From an uncultured Leuconostoc sp. (GTDB taxonomy: Bacteria > Bacillota > Bacilli > Lactobacillales > Lactobacillaceae), in the NCBI GenBank assembly GCA_900554745.1, contig USIU01000098.1:1-5148 (forward strand): DNA of 5,148 nucleotides, given 5' to 3'. A program made the translations under genes and the position numbers. Positions 1 through 5,148 of the stretch are shown here, piece by piece; positions within the stretch are counted from its first letter, which is position 1, and every line of letters begins with the position of its first letter. The notes under the pieces are model-generated. The model made no database searches, had not been told where the DNA came from, and saw only the letters and a list, made by a program, of their open reading frames with translations.

Positions 1-897
1 GATGTGATTGGTGCCGCAACAGCACTAACCGATGAATCAGATCAAGACTTGAATTACATGATTGCCGATTTAGTCGCACAGCGAGAAGCAGTCAAGCAGC
101 ATGATGCCGAACTGACACAACAGCTCAAAGTCACGGCCGATCAAGCAGAAGCCTTAGCTGCTAAAGAGGCGCAACTCGAGCGCGACCGCGCGCGTATAGT
201 GTTGGATGCTAAAAATGAAGCCAATCATATTGTGGCAGCAACCAAAAAACAAGCCGAACAACTTATTTCAGAAATTCGCAAAGAACGGTTAAAAGCGGGT
301 CAGCAGACCGGCAAGTTAAGTGAGCAAGATTTGCAAGCTAAAAAAGCATCATTGGATAAATTACGCCAAAATGATAGCTTAGAAAAAAATAAGGTGTTGC
401 AAAAAGCTAAGCGTGCTAAGCAGTTGGCTGCGGGGGATGAGATTGTTGTCCAATCGTATGGGCAACAGGGCACGCTGGTTAAGCGGCACAGCAATGGCCA
501 ATGGGAAGTCGAAATGGGCATCTTGAAGATGCTAGTAGATGAAGATGACATTGTGAAGACAGAAGCTACAGCGAAAGCGCAAAAAACCAAGCAAAAGCAG
601 CGCCAACAGAAAATTGTTAAAACAACAACGGCTGGTGGGTCAGCGCGTGTTGCAGCGCGCTCAAGTTTGGACTTACGTGGTGTCCGCTACGAAGCGGCAT
701 TGGCGGAGTTGGATCGCTATCTCGATCAAGCGGTATTGGCGAATTTAGGTGCAGTGGAAATTATCCACGGTAAAGGGACAGGGGCCTTGCGTAAGGGGGT
801 TACCGAATTTTTGCGGTCTGACCGTCGTGTTAAAGCCTTTCGTTTTGCCAACGCCAATGCAGGTGGTGATGGCGCTACAATTGCCGAATTGGCATAA
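1..897 (+). CDS. mutS2: Endonuclease MutS2, C-terminal part (5' end outside window)
   Basis: The reading frame is open from base 1 and ends at TAA 895-897. It gives the last 298 residues of a protein that is usually about 780-800 residues; the GTG at position 4 is an internal Val codon, not a start. Numbering from base 1, residues about 20-140 are a charged, Ala/Gln/Lys/Glu-rich coiled coil. Residues about 144-185 form a KOW-like beta domain beginning GDEIVV. Residues about 187-211 are a very basic Lys/Gln linker. Residues about 220-297 are an Smr domain with LDLRG (223-227) and HGKGTGALR (256-264), both hallmarks of the MutS2 Smr domain. The MutS-type ATPase core lies upstream of the window. 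In the family, MutS2 is a dimeric ATPase linked to suppression of recombination and, in Bacillus subtilis, to rescue of collided ribosomes; the Smr domain carries nuclease activity in some species. Both Smr motifs are intact, so the end looks functional. A terminator follows directly, so mutS2 closes its transcript. Confidence 0.95.
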   Translation, partial: DVIGAATALTDESDQDLNYMIADLVAQREAVKQHDAELTQQLKVTADQAEALAAKEAQLERDRARIVLDAKNEANHIVAATKKQAEQLISEIRKERLKAGQQTGKLSEQDLQAKKASLDKLRQNDSLEKNKVLQKAKRAKQLAAGDEIVVQSYGQQGTLVKRHSNGQWEVEMGILKMLVDEDDIVKTEATAKAQKTKQKQRQQKIVKTTTAGGSARVAARSSLDLRGVRYEAALAELDRYLDQAVLANLGAVEIIHGKGTGALRKGVTEFLRSDRRVKAFRFANANAGGDGATIAELA

Positions 898-908
898 AAT
901 GACAGGTG

Positions 909-945
909 AAAAAGCTGGGTTATCGGTTGATGACTCAGCTTTTTT
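909..945 (+). terminator. Intrinsic terminator of mutS2
   Basis: A 16-bp stem pairs 909-924 with 929-944 without bulges (two G-T wobbles, 918/935 and 921/932) around the 4-base loop GGTT. The 3' arm ends in CAGC followed by six T (940-945), with a matching A run at the 5' arm. It starts 11 bases after the mutS2 stop. The A run on the 5' side gives a five-T tail on the minus strand too, so it could act in both directions, but no convergent gene is seen here. Confidence 0.93.
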
Positions 946-1041
946 GATTGGCGGTCATTTATCACCTACGGGATGTGTTAAAATTAGTATTACGCATGGT
1001 GATTGCTTTGCATGACAAAAAGTTATGTTTAAAGTCAGCCA

Positions 1042-1050
1042 TGGTATGAT
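1042..1050 (+). promoter_or_regulatory. Candidate extended -10 promoter for the fpg-dnaI operon
   Basis: TGGTATGAT combines an extended -10 TG dinucleotide (1042-1043) with the hexamer TATGAT (1045-1050, 5 of 6 to TATAAT). No good -35 box sits 16-18 bases upstream; the best candidates there match only 2 of 6, which is typical of promoters relying on an extended -10. Transcription would start near 1057, leaving a leader of about 27 bases before the fpg ATG. A second, weaker candidate is TGTTAAAAT at 976-984, also with no clear -35. The position just after the mutS2 terminator and before the first gene of the run supports a promoter here. Confidence 0.55.
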
Positions 1051-1071
1051 ATTTGCTGCTTAATCAGCGTT

Positions 1072-1080
1072 AAAGAGGTG
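1072..1080 (+). promoter_or_regulatory. Ribosome binding site deciding the fpg start
   Basis: AAAGAGGTG contains GAGGTG (1075-1080), a six-base perfect match to the anti-Shine-Dalgarno complement. It lies 3 bases before ATG 1084. The in-frame GTG at 1078 is part of this site, so it cannot be the initiation codon; ATG 1084 is the start. Confidence 0.85.
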
Positions 1081-1083
1081 TGT

Positions 1084-1926
1084 ATGCCAGAGTTACCAGA
1101 AGTTGAAACAGTCCGTCGGGGCTTAGAAAAATTAATTATTGGCAGTCAAATTAAGCAAGTGAAGTTACCTTATCCAAAAGTCATTACCGGCGATTCACAA
1201 GCCTTTATAACGGGTGTACGCAATGCGCACTTTACGGCAATTGATCGTCGCGGGAAGTATCTGCTCTTGCGGCTCTCTAATGGGCATACGATTGTTTCGC
1301 ATTTACGGATGGAAGGGCAATATTCCGTGGAACCGATTGCTGCAACACCGCATAAGCATACTGAAATTATTTTTGAGCTGGATGATGACCGCGTCTTGTT
1401 CTACAATGATACACGCCGGTTTGGGCGCATGGTATTGGCAACAACCCAGCATGAAACCGTGGCGGTGCCAGCCTTGGGTAAGCTGGGACCAGAACCAACC
1501 GCAGCAGATTTAACGCTAGCGGATATGGTGGCCAAATTTGCCCGTTCTAAAAAGCCGGTCAAATCTTTCTTACTGGATCAAACGCAAATTGCCGGGATTG
1601 GCAATATCTATGCCGATGAGGTGTTATGGCAGAGCAAAATTCATCCAGAAACACCCGCTAATCTGTTGTCGGAAATGCAATTAGCAACGTTACGGCAAAA
1701 TATCATTTCAGAGATGGCCCGCGCCATCGCACATCATGGCACAACTGTGCATAGTTTTAGCAATGTTTTTGGGGAAGTCGGTCAATTTCAAAATGAATTG
1801 CAGGCTTATGGTCGTGTCGATCAACCCTGTCTACGTTGCGGCACCCCGTTAGTGAAGATTAAAGTCGGCCAACGGGGCACGACTTTTTGCCCAGTTTGTC
1901 AAGTTAAACAAGTACCAACGAAGTAG
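1084..1926 (+). CDS. fpg: Formamidopyrimidine-DNA glycosylase (Fpg/MutM)
   Basis: This is the bifunctional base-excision repair glycosylase/AP lyase that removes 8-oxoguanine and formamidopyrimidines and cuts the strand by beta,delta-elimination. The product is 280 residues, a usual length. ATG 1084 is chosen over the in-frame GTG at 1078 because the enzyme must expose Pro2 as its N-terminal nucleophile after Met removal, and because the GTG lies inside the ribosome binding site. Visible key elements are the N-terminus MPELPEVETVRRGLE with Pro2 and Glu3; the catalytic Lys58 in RRGKY (Lys57 in mature numbering); the HLRMEG loop (73-78); the TRRFGR intercalation loop; the helix-two-turn-helix around GIGNIYADEVL; and a complete C-x2-C-x16-C-x2-C zinc finger at Cys249, 252, 269 and 272, with the DNA-binding Arg264 in GQRGTTF. 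All catalytic parts are present. It is the first gene of the operon, and its TAG stop overlaps the ribosome binding site of the next gene. Confidence 0.97.
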   Translation: MPELPEVETVRRGLEKLIIGSQIKQVKLPYPKVITGDSQAFITGVRNAHFTAIDRRGKYLLLRLSNGHTIVSHLRMEGQYSVEPIAATPHKHTEIIFELDDDRVLFYNDTRRFGRMVLATTQHETVAVPALGKLGPEPTAADLTLADMVAKFARSKKPVKSFLLDQTQIAGIGNIYADEVLWQSKIHPETPANLLSEMQLATLRQNIISEMARAIAHHGTTVHSFSNVFGEVGQFQNELQAYGRVDQPCLRCGTPLVKIKVGQRGTTFCPVCQVKQVPTK

Positions 1927-1930
1927 GAGA
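1925..1930 (+). promoter_or_regulatory. Ribosome binding site overlapping the fpg stop codon
   Basis: AGGAGA starts inside the TAG stop of fpg (1924-1926) and lies 4 bases before ATG 1935. A ribosome finishing fpg therefore ends on the loading site of the membrane protein gene, which favours coupled translation and supports ATG 1935 as the start. Confidence 0.75.
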
Positions 1931-1934
1931 TATC

Positions 1935-2666
1935 ATGAATTCAACAGAACCAATTAGTATTCGCGGCGTGAAGCGTGAAGCGCGAGCGCTCTATCGTGGT
2001 CGCTACGGGACGGCCATCAAAATCAATATTATCCCGATCATTTTAAGCATCGTCACGATTTATCTCTTCAGTTTAGCGGCCTATTCTTTTTGGGGGTTCG
2101 CAACGGCCCCAGCACCACAGGTGACAGACGATACGTCGACAGTCTCACAAATTAATGATGTGATTGAAAATATTTTAAGTAGTGCGATTCAAATGATGTT
2201 TGTTTGGACAGCCAGTTGGACATTGATTGACTGGTTTGAAAAGCCATTGGGTCGCCCAACCCTAAAAGAAACCTTTCAAATTTTCCAACGTGGGAATGTC
2301 TTCCACACATTTTTGTTGACGATTGTGCAAAGTGTTTTACTCTTTTTATGGACATTACTCTTTGTCATTCCAGGTCTCATTAAGTTATTCTCTTATTCAC
2401 AAACGTATTTTGCTTATAAGATTGATCTTGAAAACGGCACACGTCAACGCCAGTTGACGGACTATATCACCATTAGTCGTCGCGTGATGAACGGTCGTAA
2501 GTGGGAACTTTTCTTACTAGAACTCAGTTTCATCGGCTGGCATTTGCTTGGGATCGCAACAGCTGGCTTGGCTTATATCTACGTTGTACCTTATTTGAAT
2601 GCAACGCGGGTCGCATATTCGCGGCATTTGTTTACCATGGCGTTGGCTAAGCGTGGGGAACAATAA
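1935..2666 (+). CDS. DUF975 family integral membrane protein, function unknown
   Basis: The product has 243 residues. It resembles the DUF975 family by pattern: an N-terminal cytoplasmic stretch with R-G-R-Y-G-T-A (residues 21-27), a segment ending LWTLLFVIPGLIKLFSYS (about 138-155), and the later WELFLLELSFIGWHLLGI stretch (190-207) leading to a VVPYLNATRVAYSR end (217-230). Hydrophobic segments are at about 30-56, 82-98, 122-162 (probably two helices around Pro146-Gly147) and 191-221, giving roughly four to six membrane spans. The loop at 57-80 is acidic and probably extracytoplasmic; the 163-190 loop is basic and probably cytoplasmic. No signal peptide, catalytic motif, ATP-binding motif or cysteine is visible. 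DUF975 proteins have no assigned biochemical role that I know of. The gene is joined to fpg by 8 bases and shares one base with coaE (TAATG), so it belongs to the operon. Its role in DNA repair or replication cannot be inferred from position alone. Confidence 0.82.
   Translation: MNSTEPISIRGVKREARALYRGRYGTAIKINIIPIILSIVTIYLFSLAAYSFWGFATAPAPQVTDDTSTVSQINDVIENILSSAIQMMFVWTASWTLIDWFEKPLGRPTLKETFQIFQRGNVFHTFLLTIVQSVLLFLWTLLFVIPGLIKLFSYSQTYFAYKIDLENGTRQRQLTDYITISRRVMNGRKWELFLLELSFIGWHLLGIATAGLAYIYVVPYLNATRVAYSRHLFTMALAKRGEQ
2655..2660 (+). promoter_or_regulatory. Weak ribosome binding site for coaE inside the DUF975 gene
   Basis: GGGGAA lies 5 bases before ATG 2666, within the last codons of the membrane protein gene. 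It is only a partial Shine-Dalgarno match. The TAATG stop/start overlap at 2664-2668 suggests that coaE is translated largely by termination-reinitiation. Confidence 0.5.
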
Positions 2667-3286
2667 TGTTGATTATCGGACTCACAGGAGGTATTGCGAC
2701 GGGTAAATCAACAGTTAGTGCGCAGCTGCGTGCGGCAGGCTTGCCTGTCGTTGATGCCGATATCGTTGCCCGTGAAGTGGTTGAGCCTGGGACGCATACG
2801 CTGGAAGCGCTAAAACTCGCGTTTGGGCCTGGCATTATTGATAATGGGGTCCTCAATCGGCCGTTATTGGGTGAACGTGTTTTCAACAATCCAGCGGAAC
2901 TGGCCCGTTTGAATCACATTATCCAACCGGCCATCAGCTCTGCTATGTCAGATAAAATCAACTTTTGGCGACAGCAGCACACGCCAATTTTAATTTTAGA
3001 TGTACCATTGTTATTTGAACGCGGTTATCATCAACAAAATCGTGTCGATAAAATTGTGGTTGTTACCGCAGATGAAGCCGTGCAGCTCGCGCGGTTGCAA
3101 GCACGTGATCAACTTGATGTCCAACAAGCGCAGGCACGCATGCGCTCACAAATGCCACTGGCTGAGAAAGTTGCGCAGGCAGACTACGTGATTGATAATA
3201 ACGGGGATCAAGCGCAACTAACTGCCCAAGTCCAAGCACTCATCACTGAATTAAAGGAACTTGCTCCAAAATATGACGCAAACTAA
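2666..3286 (+). CDS. coaE: Dephospho-CoA kinase
   Basis: CoaE catalyses the last step of coenzyme A synthesis: ATP-dependent phosphorylation of the 3'-hydroxyl of the dephospho-CoA ribose, in the cytosol. The product is 206 residues, a usual length (about 195-205). It has an N-terminal P-loop G8-x4-GKS (GGIATGKS, 8-15), the DAD motif at 30-32, and the family signature LDVPLLFE at 111-118. It also has an arginine-rich lid region with R-x-Q-A-R-D and Q-A-R-M-R-S-Q-M-P (about residues 147-167), followed by the ADYVIDN strand common near the CoaE C-terminus. ATG 2666 overlaps the previous stop by one base and places the P-loop at the normal distance from the N-terminus. The 3' end overlaps dnaB by 14 bases. 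The gene is intact, with nothing missing from the known active-site motifs. Confidence 0.96.
   Translation: MLIIGLTGGIATGKSTVSAQLRAAGLPVVDADIVAREVVEPGTHTLEALKLAFGPGIIDNGVLNRPLLGERVFNNPAELARLNHIIQPAISSAMSDKINFWRQQHTPILILDVPLLFERGYHQQNRVDKIVVVTADEAVQLARLQARDQLDVQQAQARMRSQMPLAEKVAQADYVIDNNGDQAQLTAQVQALITELKELAPKYDAN
3253..3259 (+). promoter_or_regulatory. Shine-Dalgarno-like site with unusual spacing before dnaB
   Basis: AAAGGAA is the only purine-rich site ahead of dnaB. It is 13 bases from ATG 3273, longer than the usual 5-9, yet only 1 base from the in-frame TTG 3261, which is too close. ATG 3273 is preferred, with coupling from coaE translation helping initiation. Confidence 0.4.
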
Positions 3287-4610
3287 TGAGACAATTGAAT
3301 TTCATGCATCAGCAGGTGTTTTCGTTCAGAGTGATCATTTGATTACTGCTGATGATTTGTCGCGGGTGTTTAACTTGTATTTGCCCTTCATTGGTGCGAC
3401 AAGTTACGCCTTGTATCATTTATTGGTCAATGAATTGCCCTTTGCGCAAACCCAAATGACGCGACAAGACCATAATTTTATCATTGATAGTTTGAACATT
3501 AGCTTACCCAACTTTGTCAAGTTTAGACGACGGCTGGAAGCAGCTGGGCTTATCAAAACGTTATACAAGCGGGATGCGTTGGGTGAGGTTTATGGTTACC
3601 GACTACTAACGCCGTTGACGGCGGACAAATTCTTTAAAGAACAGCTGTTGGCCGGTTTATTGTATAAATTTGTTGGTGAAGACCGTTATCTCACGTTACA
3701 AAAGCGCTACGATGTGCAAGGGCAAACAACGTTGGCCGGGGAAGATATTTCCGCGCGTTTCTTACAAGTCTTTCAAAACCAAAACGATGTCAGTGTTCCA
3801 ACCACACCACTAGCTTATCATGAACCAGTCGTGCGCGCTGAGCCAGTGACCTTTCAGTTTGAGACGTTTGCGGATATGGTCCGTGGGGTGGCGGATACTC
3901 AGTTGCAACAGCAACGCAATTTCCTGGTGGCGATGCATTTGACCTATGGTGTGGATGAGGTGACGTTAGCTGGGATTGTCAATCAGAGTGTCACACTCGA
4001 CACGCATGACATTAACACCCAAGAAGTGCAGCGTTTACTCCGACAACAAACAGCGCAACGGTCGCAGCCAGCTGAAAAGTTGGTGGCACCAGCGACAGCA
4101 GTACCGGAAATTAAAAATGCTGAAGCACGCGCTTTAATTGCGATTGCACGCGATACACCAGCACAAGAGTTTCTCGCTTATGTCAAAACAACGCTTAAAA
4201 ATGGCCTTGTCTTGAGAAATGAACGTGATGTCGTTGATTATTTGATTGCGCGGAGTGTCTTACCCGTCGCCGTGGTTAACATTTTAGTGCATTATGTGTT
4301 GATTGGGTTGCAAAATGATAACCTCAAGCCAGCCTTAGTCACGACAATCGCGGATTCTTGGACACAAAATCAAGTTGATTCACCGGAGAAAGCACTGATT
4401 CAAATCCAACAACATCAGCAAGCCAACCAAGCTCGACAAGAAAAGCGCTTTAGTCGCCAACAAAAGCCGCAAAAGACGACGCCAAAATTTGTGAAGCCAA
4501 CACCAGCTACTGCCACTTCAGCCGCCAACACGACAGCCAAACCATCTGCTAGTTCCGATGAGGTGGCAGCCGCCTTGGCTAAATTAAAGAATATAAAGAC
4601 GAAGAACTAA
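3273..4610 (+). CDS. dnaB: Replication initiation and membrane attachment protein DnaB (Firmicutes type)
   Basis: This is the Firmicutes DnaB, a helicase co-loader and not the replicative helicase itself. With DnaD and DnaI it loads the DnaC helicase at oriC and at stalled forks, and it is associated with the membrane. From ATG 3273 the product is 445 residues. The N-terminal part (about 20-200) looks like the DDBH1 winged-helix domain, with LYLPFIGATSYALYHLL typical of the start of DnaB proteins. Residues about 282-375 resemble the DDBH2/DnaB_2 domain: an F-L-A-Y-V helix, a V-V-D-Y-L-I helix and LPVAVVNILVHYVL. These are followed by I359-x3-W363, the core of the YxxxIxxxW motif, with Leu355 in the Tyr position. 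Residues about 377-435 are a Gln/Lys/Thr/Ala/Pro-rich, disordered-looking basic tail, ending in a short helix-like stretch DEVAAALAKLKNI. TTG 3261 would add four residues but has a poor ribosome-site spacing. It overlaps coaE by 14 bases and is followed one base later by dnaI. Confidence 0.9.
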   Translation: MTQTNETIEFHASAGVFVQSDHLITADDLSRVFNLYLPFIGATSYALYHLLVNELPFAQTQMTRQDHNFIIDSLNISLPNFVKFRRRLEAAGLIKTLYKRDALGEVYGYRLLTPLTADKFFKEQLLAGLLYKFVGEDRYLTLQKRYDVQGQTTLAGEDISARFLQVFQNQNDVSVPTTPLAYHEPVVRAEPVTFQFETFADMVRGVADTQLQQQRNFLVAMHLTYGVDEVTLAGIVNQSVTLDTHDINTQEVQRLLRQQTAQRSQPAEKLVAPATAVPEIKNAEARALIAIARDTPAQEFLAYVKTTLKNGLVLRNERDVVDYLIARSVLPVAVVNILVHYVLIGLQNDNLKPALVTTIADSWTQNQVDSPEKALIQIQQHQQANQARQEKRFSRQQKPQKTTPKFVKPTPATATSAANTTAKPSASSDEVAAALAKLKNIKTKN

Positions 4611-4611
4611 T

Positions 4612-5148
4612 ATGCAAAATTTATCTGAAGTACTCAAACAGTTTCAACAAAAGTATCCTAAAATCGAAGACACCAAGTTGGCTGATATTGTCCAACAGAT
4701 AGCTGATGATGCAGATGTGCGTCAATTTTGGACGGATCATCAAGCAGTGTTGCGCGCCGATGCCTTCCAACTTAAAATGATGGATTTGTATGAATTTGTG
4801 CAACAAAAACAGCGCATTGCACGTGGGGAAAAAGCGCTCTATCCAGGCTATTATCCACAATTAGAGATTGAAAAGGGTTATCCACATGTGCGTTATGTAG
4901 CCGATGAAAAAACAGCGCAACAGCGGATGCAGGCAGAACGGTTAACGGCTTATAAAATGCCCAAAGCGATTCGCCACGCTGACTTACAGACCATTGCGAC
5001 AGATCCTGGCCGTGCGGAAGTGATTACAGCGATTGTGGATATCTTACCTAAATTATTGGCGCCTCAAGACGACTATGTCCAAGGTTTGTACTTGTATGGC
5101 GATTTTGGGGTGGGCAAAACCTATTTGATGGGCGCTTTGGCTAACGCG
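4612..5148 (+). CDS. dnaI: Primosomal protein DnaI, helicase loader (3' end outside window)
   Basis: The frame opens at ATG 4612, one base after the dnaB stop (4608-4610), and stays open to the window edge, giving 179 of the usual roughly 300-310 residues. DnaI is the AAA+ ATPase that delivers the replicative helicase to DNA, working with DnaB and DnaD. The AAA+ part begins near residue 155, and GLYLYGDFGVGKTYLMGA places the Walker A motif at G163-x4-GKT (Lys169, Thr170); Walker B, sensor and arginine finger lie beyond the window. The N-terminal helicase-binding domain includes YPGYYPQLEIEKGYPHVRY (about 78-96), matching the G-Y-x-P-x-L...V-x-Y pattern of DnaI. There is no cysteine in the visible 179 residues, so the zinc site known from Bacillus subtilis DnaI is absent. 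No clear Shine-Dalgarno sequence precedes the ATG, so translation is probably coupled to dnaB. Confidence 0.93.
   Translation, partial: MQNLSEVLKQFQQKYPKIEDTKLADIVQQIADDADVRQFWTDHQAVLRADAFQLKMMDLYEFVQQKQRIARGEKALYPGYYPQLEIEKGYPHVRYVADEKTAQQRMQAERLTAYKMPKAIRHADLQTIATDPGRAEVITAIVDILPKLLAPQDDYVQGLYLYGDFGVGKTYLMGALANA

Noticed and set aside
300..590. 96-residue minus strand frame opposite mutS2
   Set aside because: It is antisense to the coiled-coil and KOW coding region; Ser/Cys/Phe-rich composition is the usual result of reading a Lys/Glu/Ala-rich gene backwards.
749..1015. 88-residue + strand frame starting in the mutS2 3' end and running through the terminator
   Set aside because: It is out of frame with the well-supported Smr domain, crosses a clear terminator hairpin, has no ribosome binding site and resembles no known family.
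995..1045. CATGGT repeated at 995-1000 and 1040-1045 in the fpg upstream region
   Set aside because: A six-base direct repeat in this length is expected by chance and shows no symmetry or spacing typical of a regulator site.
1055..1068. Small inverted repeat GCTG/CAGC just downstream of the promoter candidate
   Set aside because: The stem is only 4 bp with a 6-base loop, too weak to call an operator or attenuator.
1214..1513. 99-residue + strand frame inside fpg
   Set aside because: It is a shifted-frame shadow of fpg, which is intact with all catalytic motifs; the Trp/Cys/Ser-rich product has no domain resemblance.
3286..3342. TAATG overlap at the coaE stop, suggesting a dnaB start at ATG 3286
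   Set aside because: The ATG is in a different frame from dnaB and meets a stop after 18 codons, so it is not a real start.
4621..4860. 79-residue minus strand frame near the right end
   Set aside because: It is the antisense shadow of dnaI, whose + strand frame carries the recognisable DnaI N-terminal pattern and Walker A motif; it also has an unusually cysteine-rich, implausible composition for this genome.

Overview
The window reads as chromosomal core sequence from a low-to-mid-GC Gram-positive bacterium of the order Lactobacillales. Two 60-base lines counted by hand gave about 43% and 50% G+C, so the mid-40s is likely. The gene set (MutS2, Fpg/MutM, CoaE, and the Firmicutes-type DnaB and DnaI primosome proteins) and the very low cysteine content fit Lactobacillaceae. 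The Weissella/Leuconostoc side is my best guess, but it is not proven from this sequence. I see no insertion sequence, prophage, CRISPR array, tRNA or rRNA.

Layout, all on the + strand. (1) Positions 1-897 hold the 3' end of mutS2: coiled coil, KOW-like domain and Smr domain. It is followed 11 bases later by a near-ideal intrinsic terminator (909-945). (2) A short intergenic region (946-1083) carries an extended -10 promoter candidate and a strong ribosome binding site. (3) A tightly packed run of five genes follows: fpg (1084-1926), a DUF975-type integral membrane protein (1935-2666), coaE (2666-3286), dnaB (3273-4610) and dnaI (4612 to the window edge, cut just after the Walker A motif). 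The junctions are +8, -1, -14 and +1 nt. No internal terminator is visible, so the run is almost certainly one transcript with translational coupling.

The operon combines oxidised-base repair (Fpg), the last step of coenzyme A synthesis (CoaE) and loading of the replicative helicase (DnaB and DnaI, Bacillus nomenclature). This grouping is a known conserved neighbourhood in Firmicutes. The less ordinary points are an uncharacterised membrane protein wedged between fpg and coaE with both junctions coupled, no nrdR gene in the coaE-dnaB slot, a DnaI whose N-terminal domain has no cysteine and so cannot hold the zinc site known from Bacillus DnaI, and the fact that the only four cysteines in about 1,650 encoded residues are the Fpg zinc ligands. 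I found no convincing new type of system; the DUF975 gene is the least understood element.
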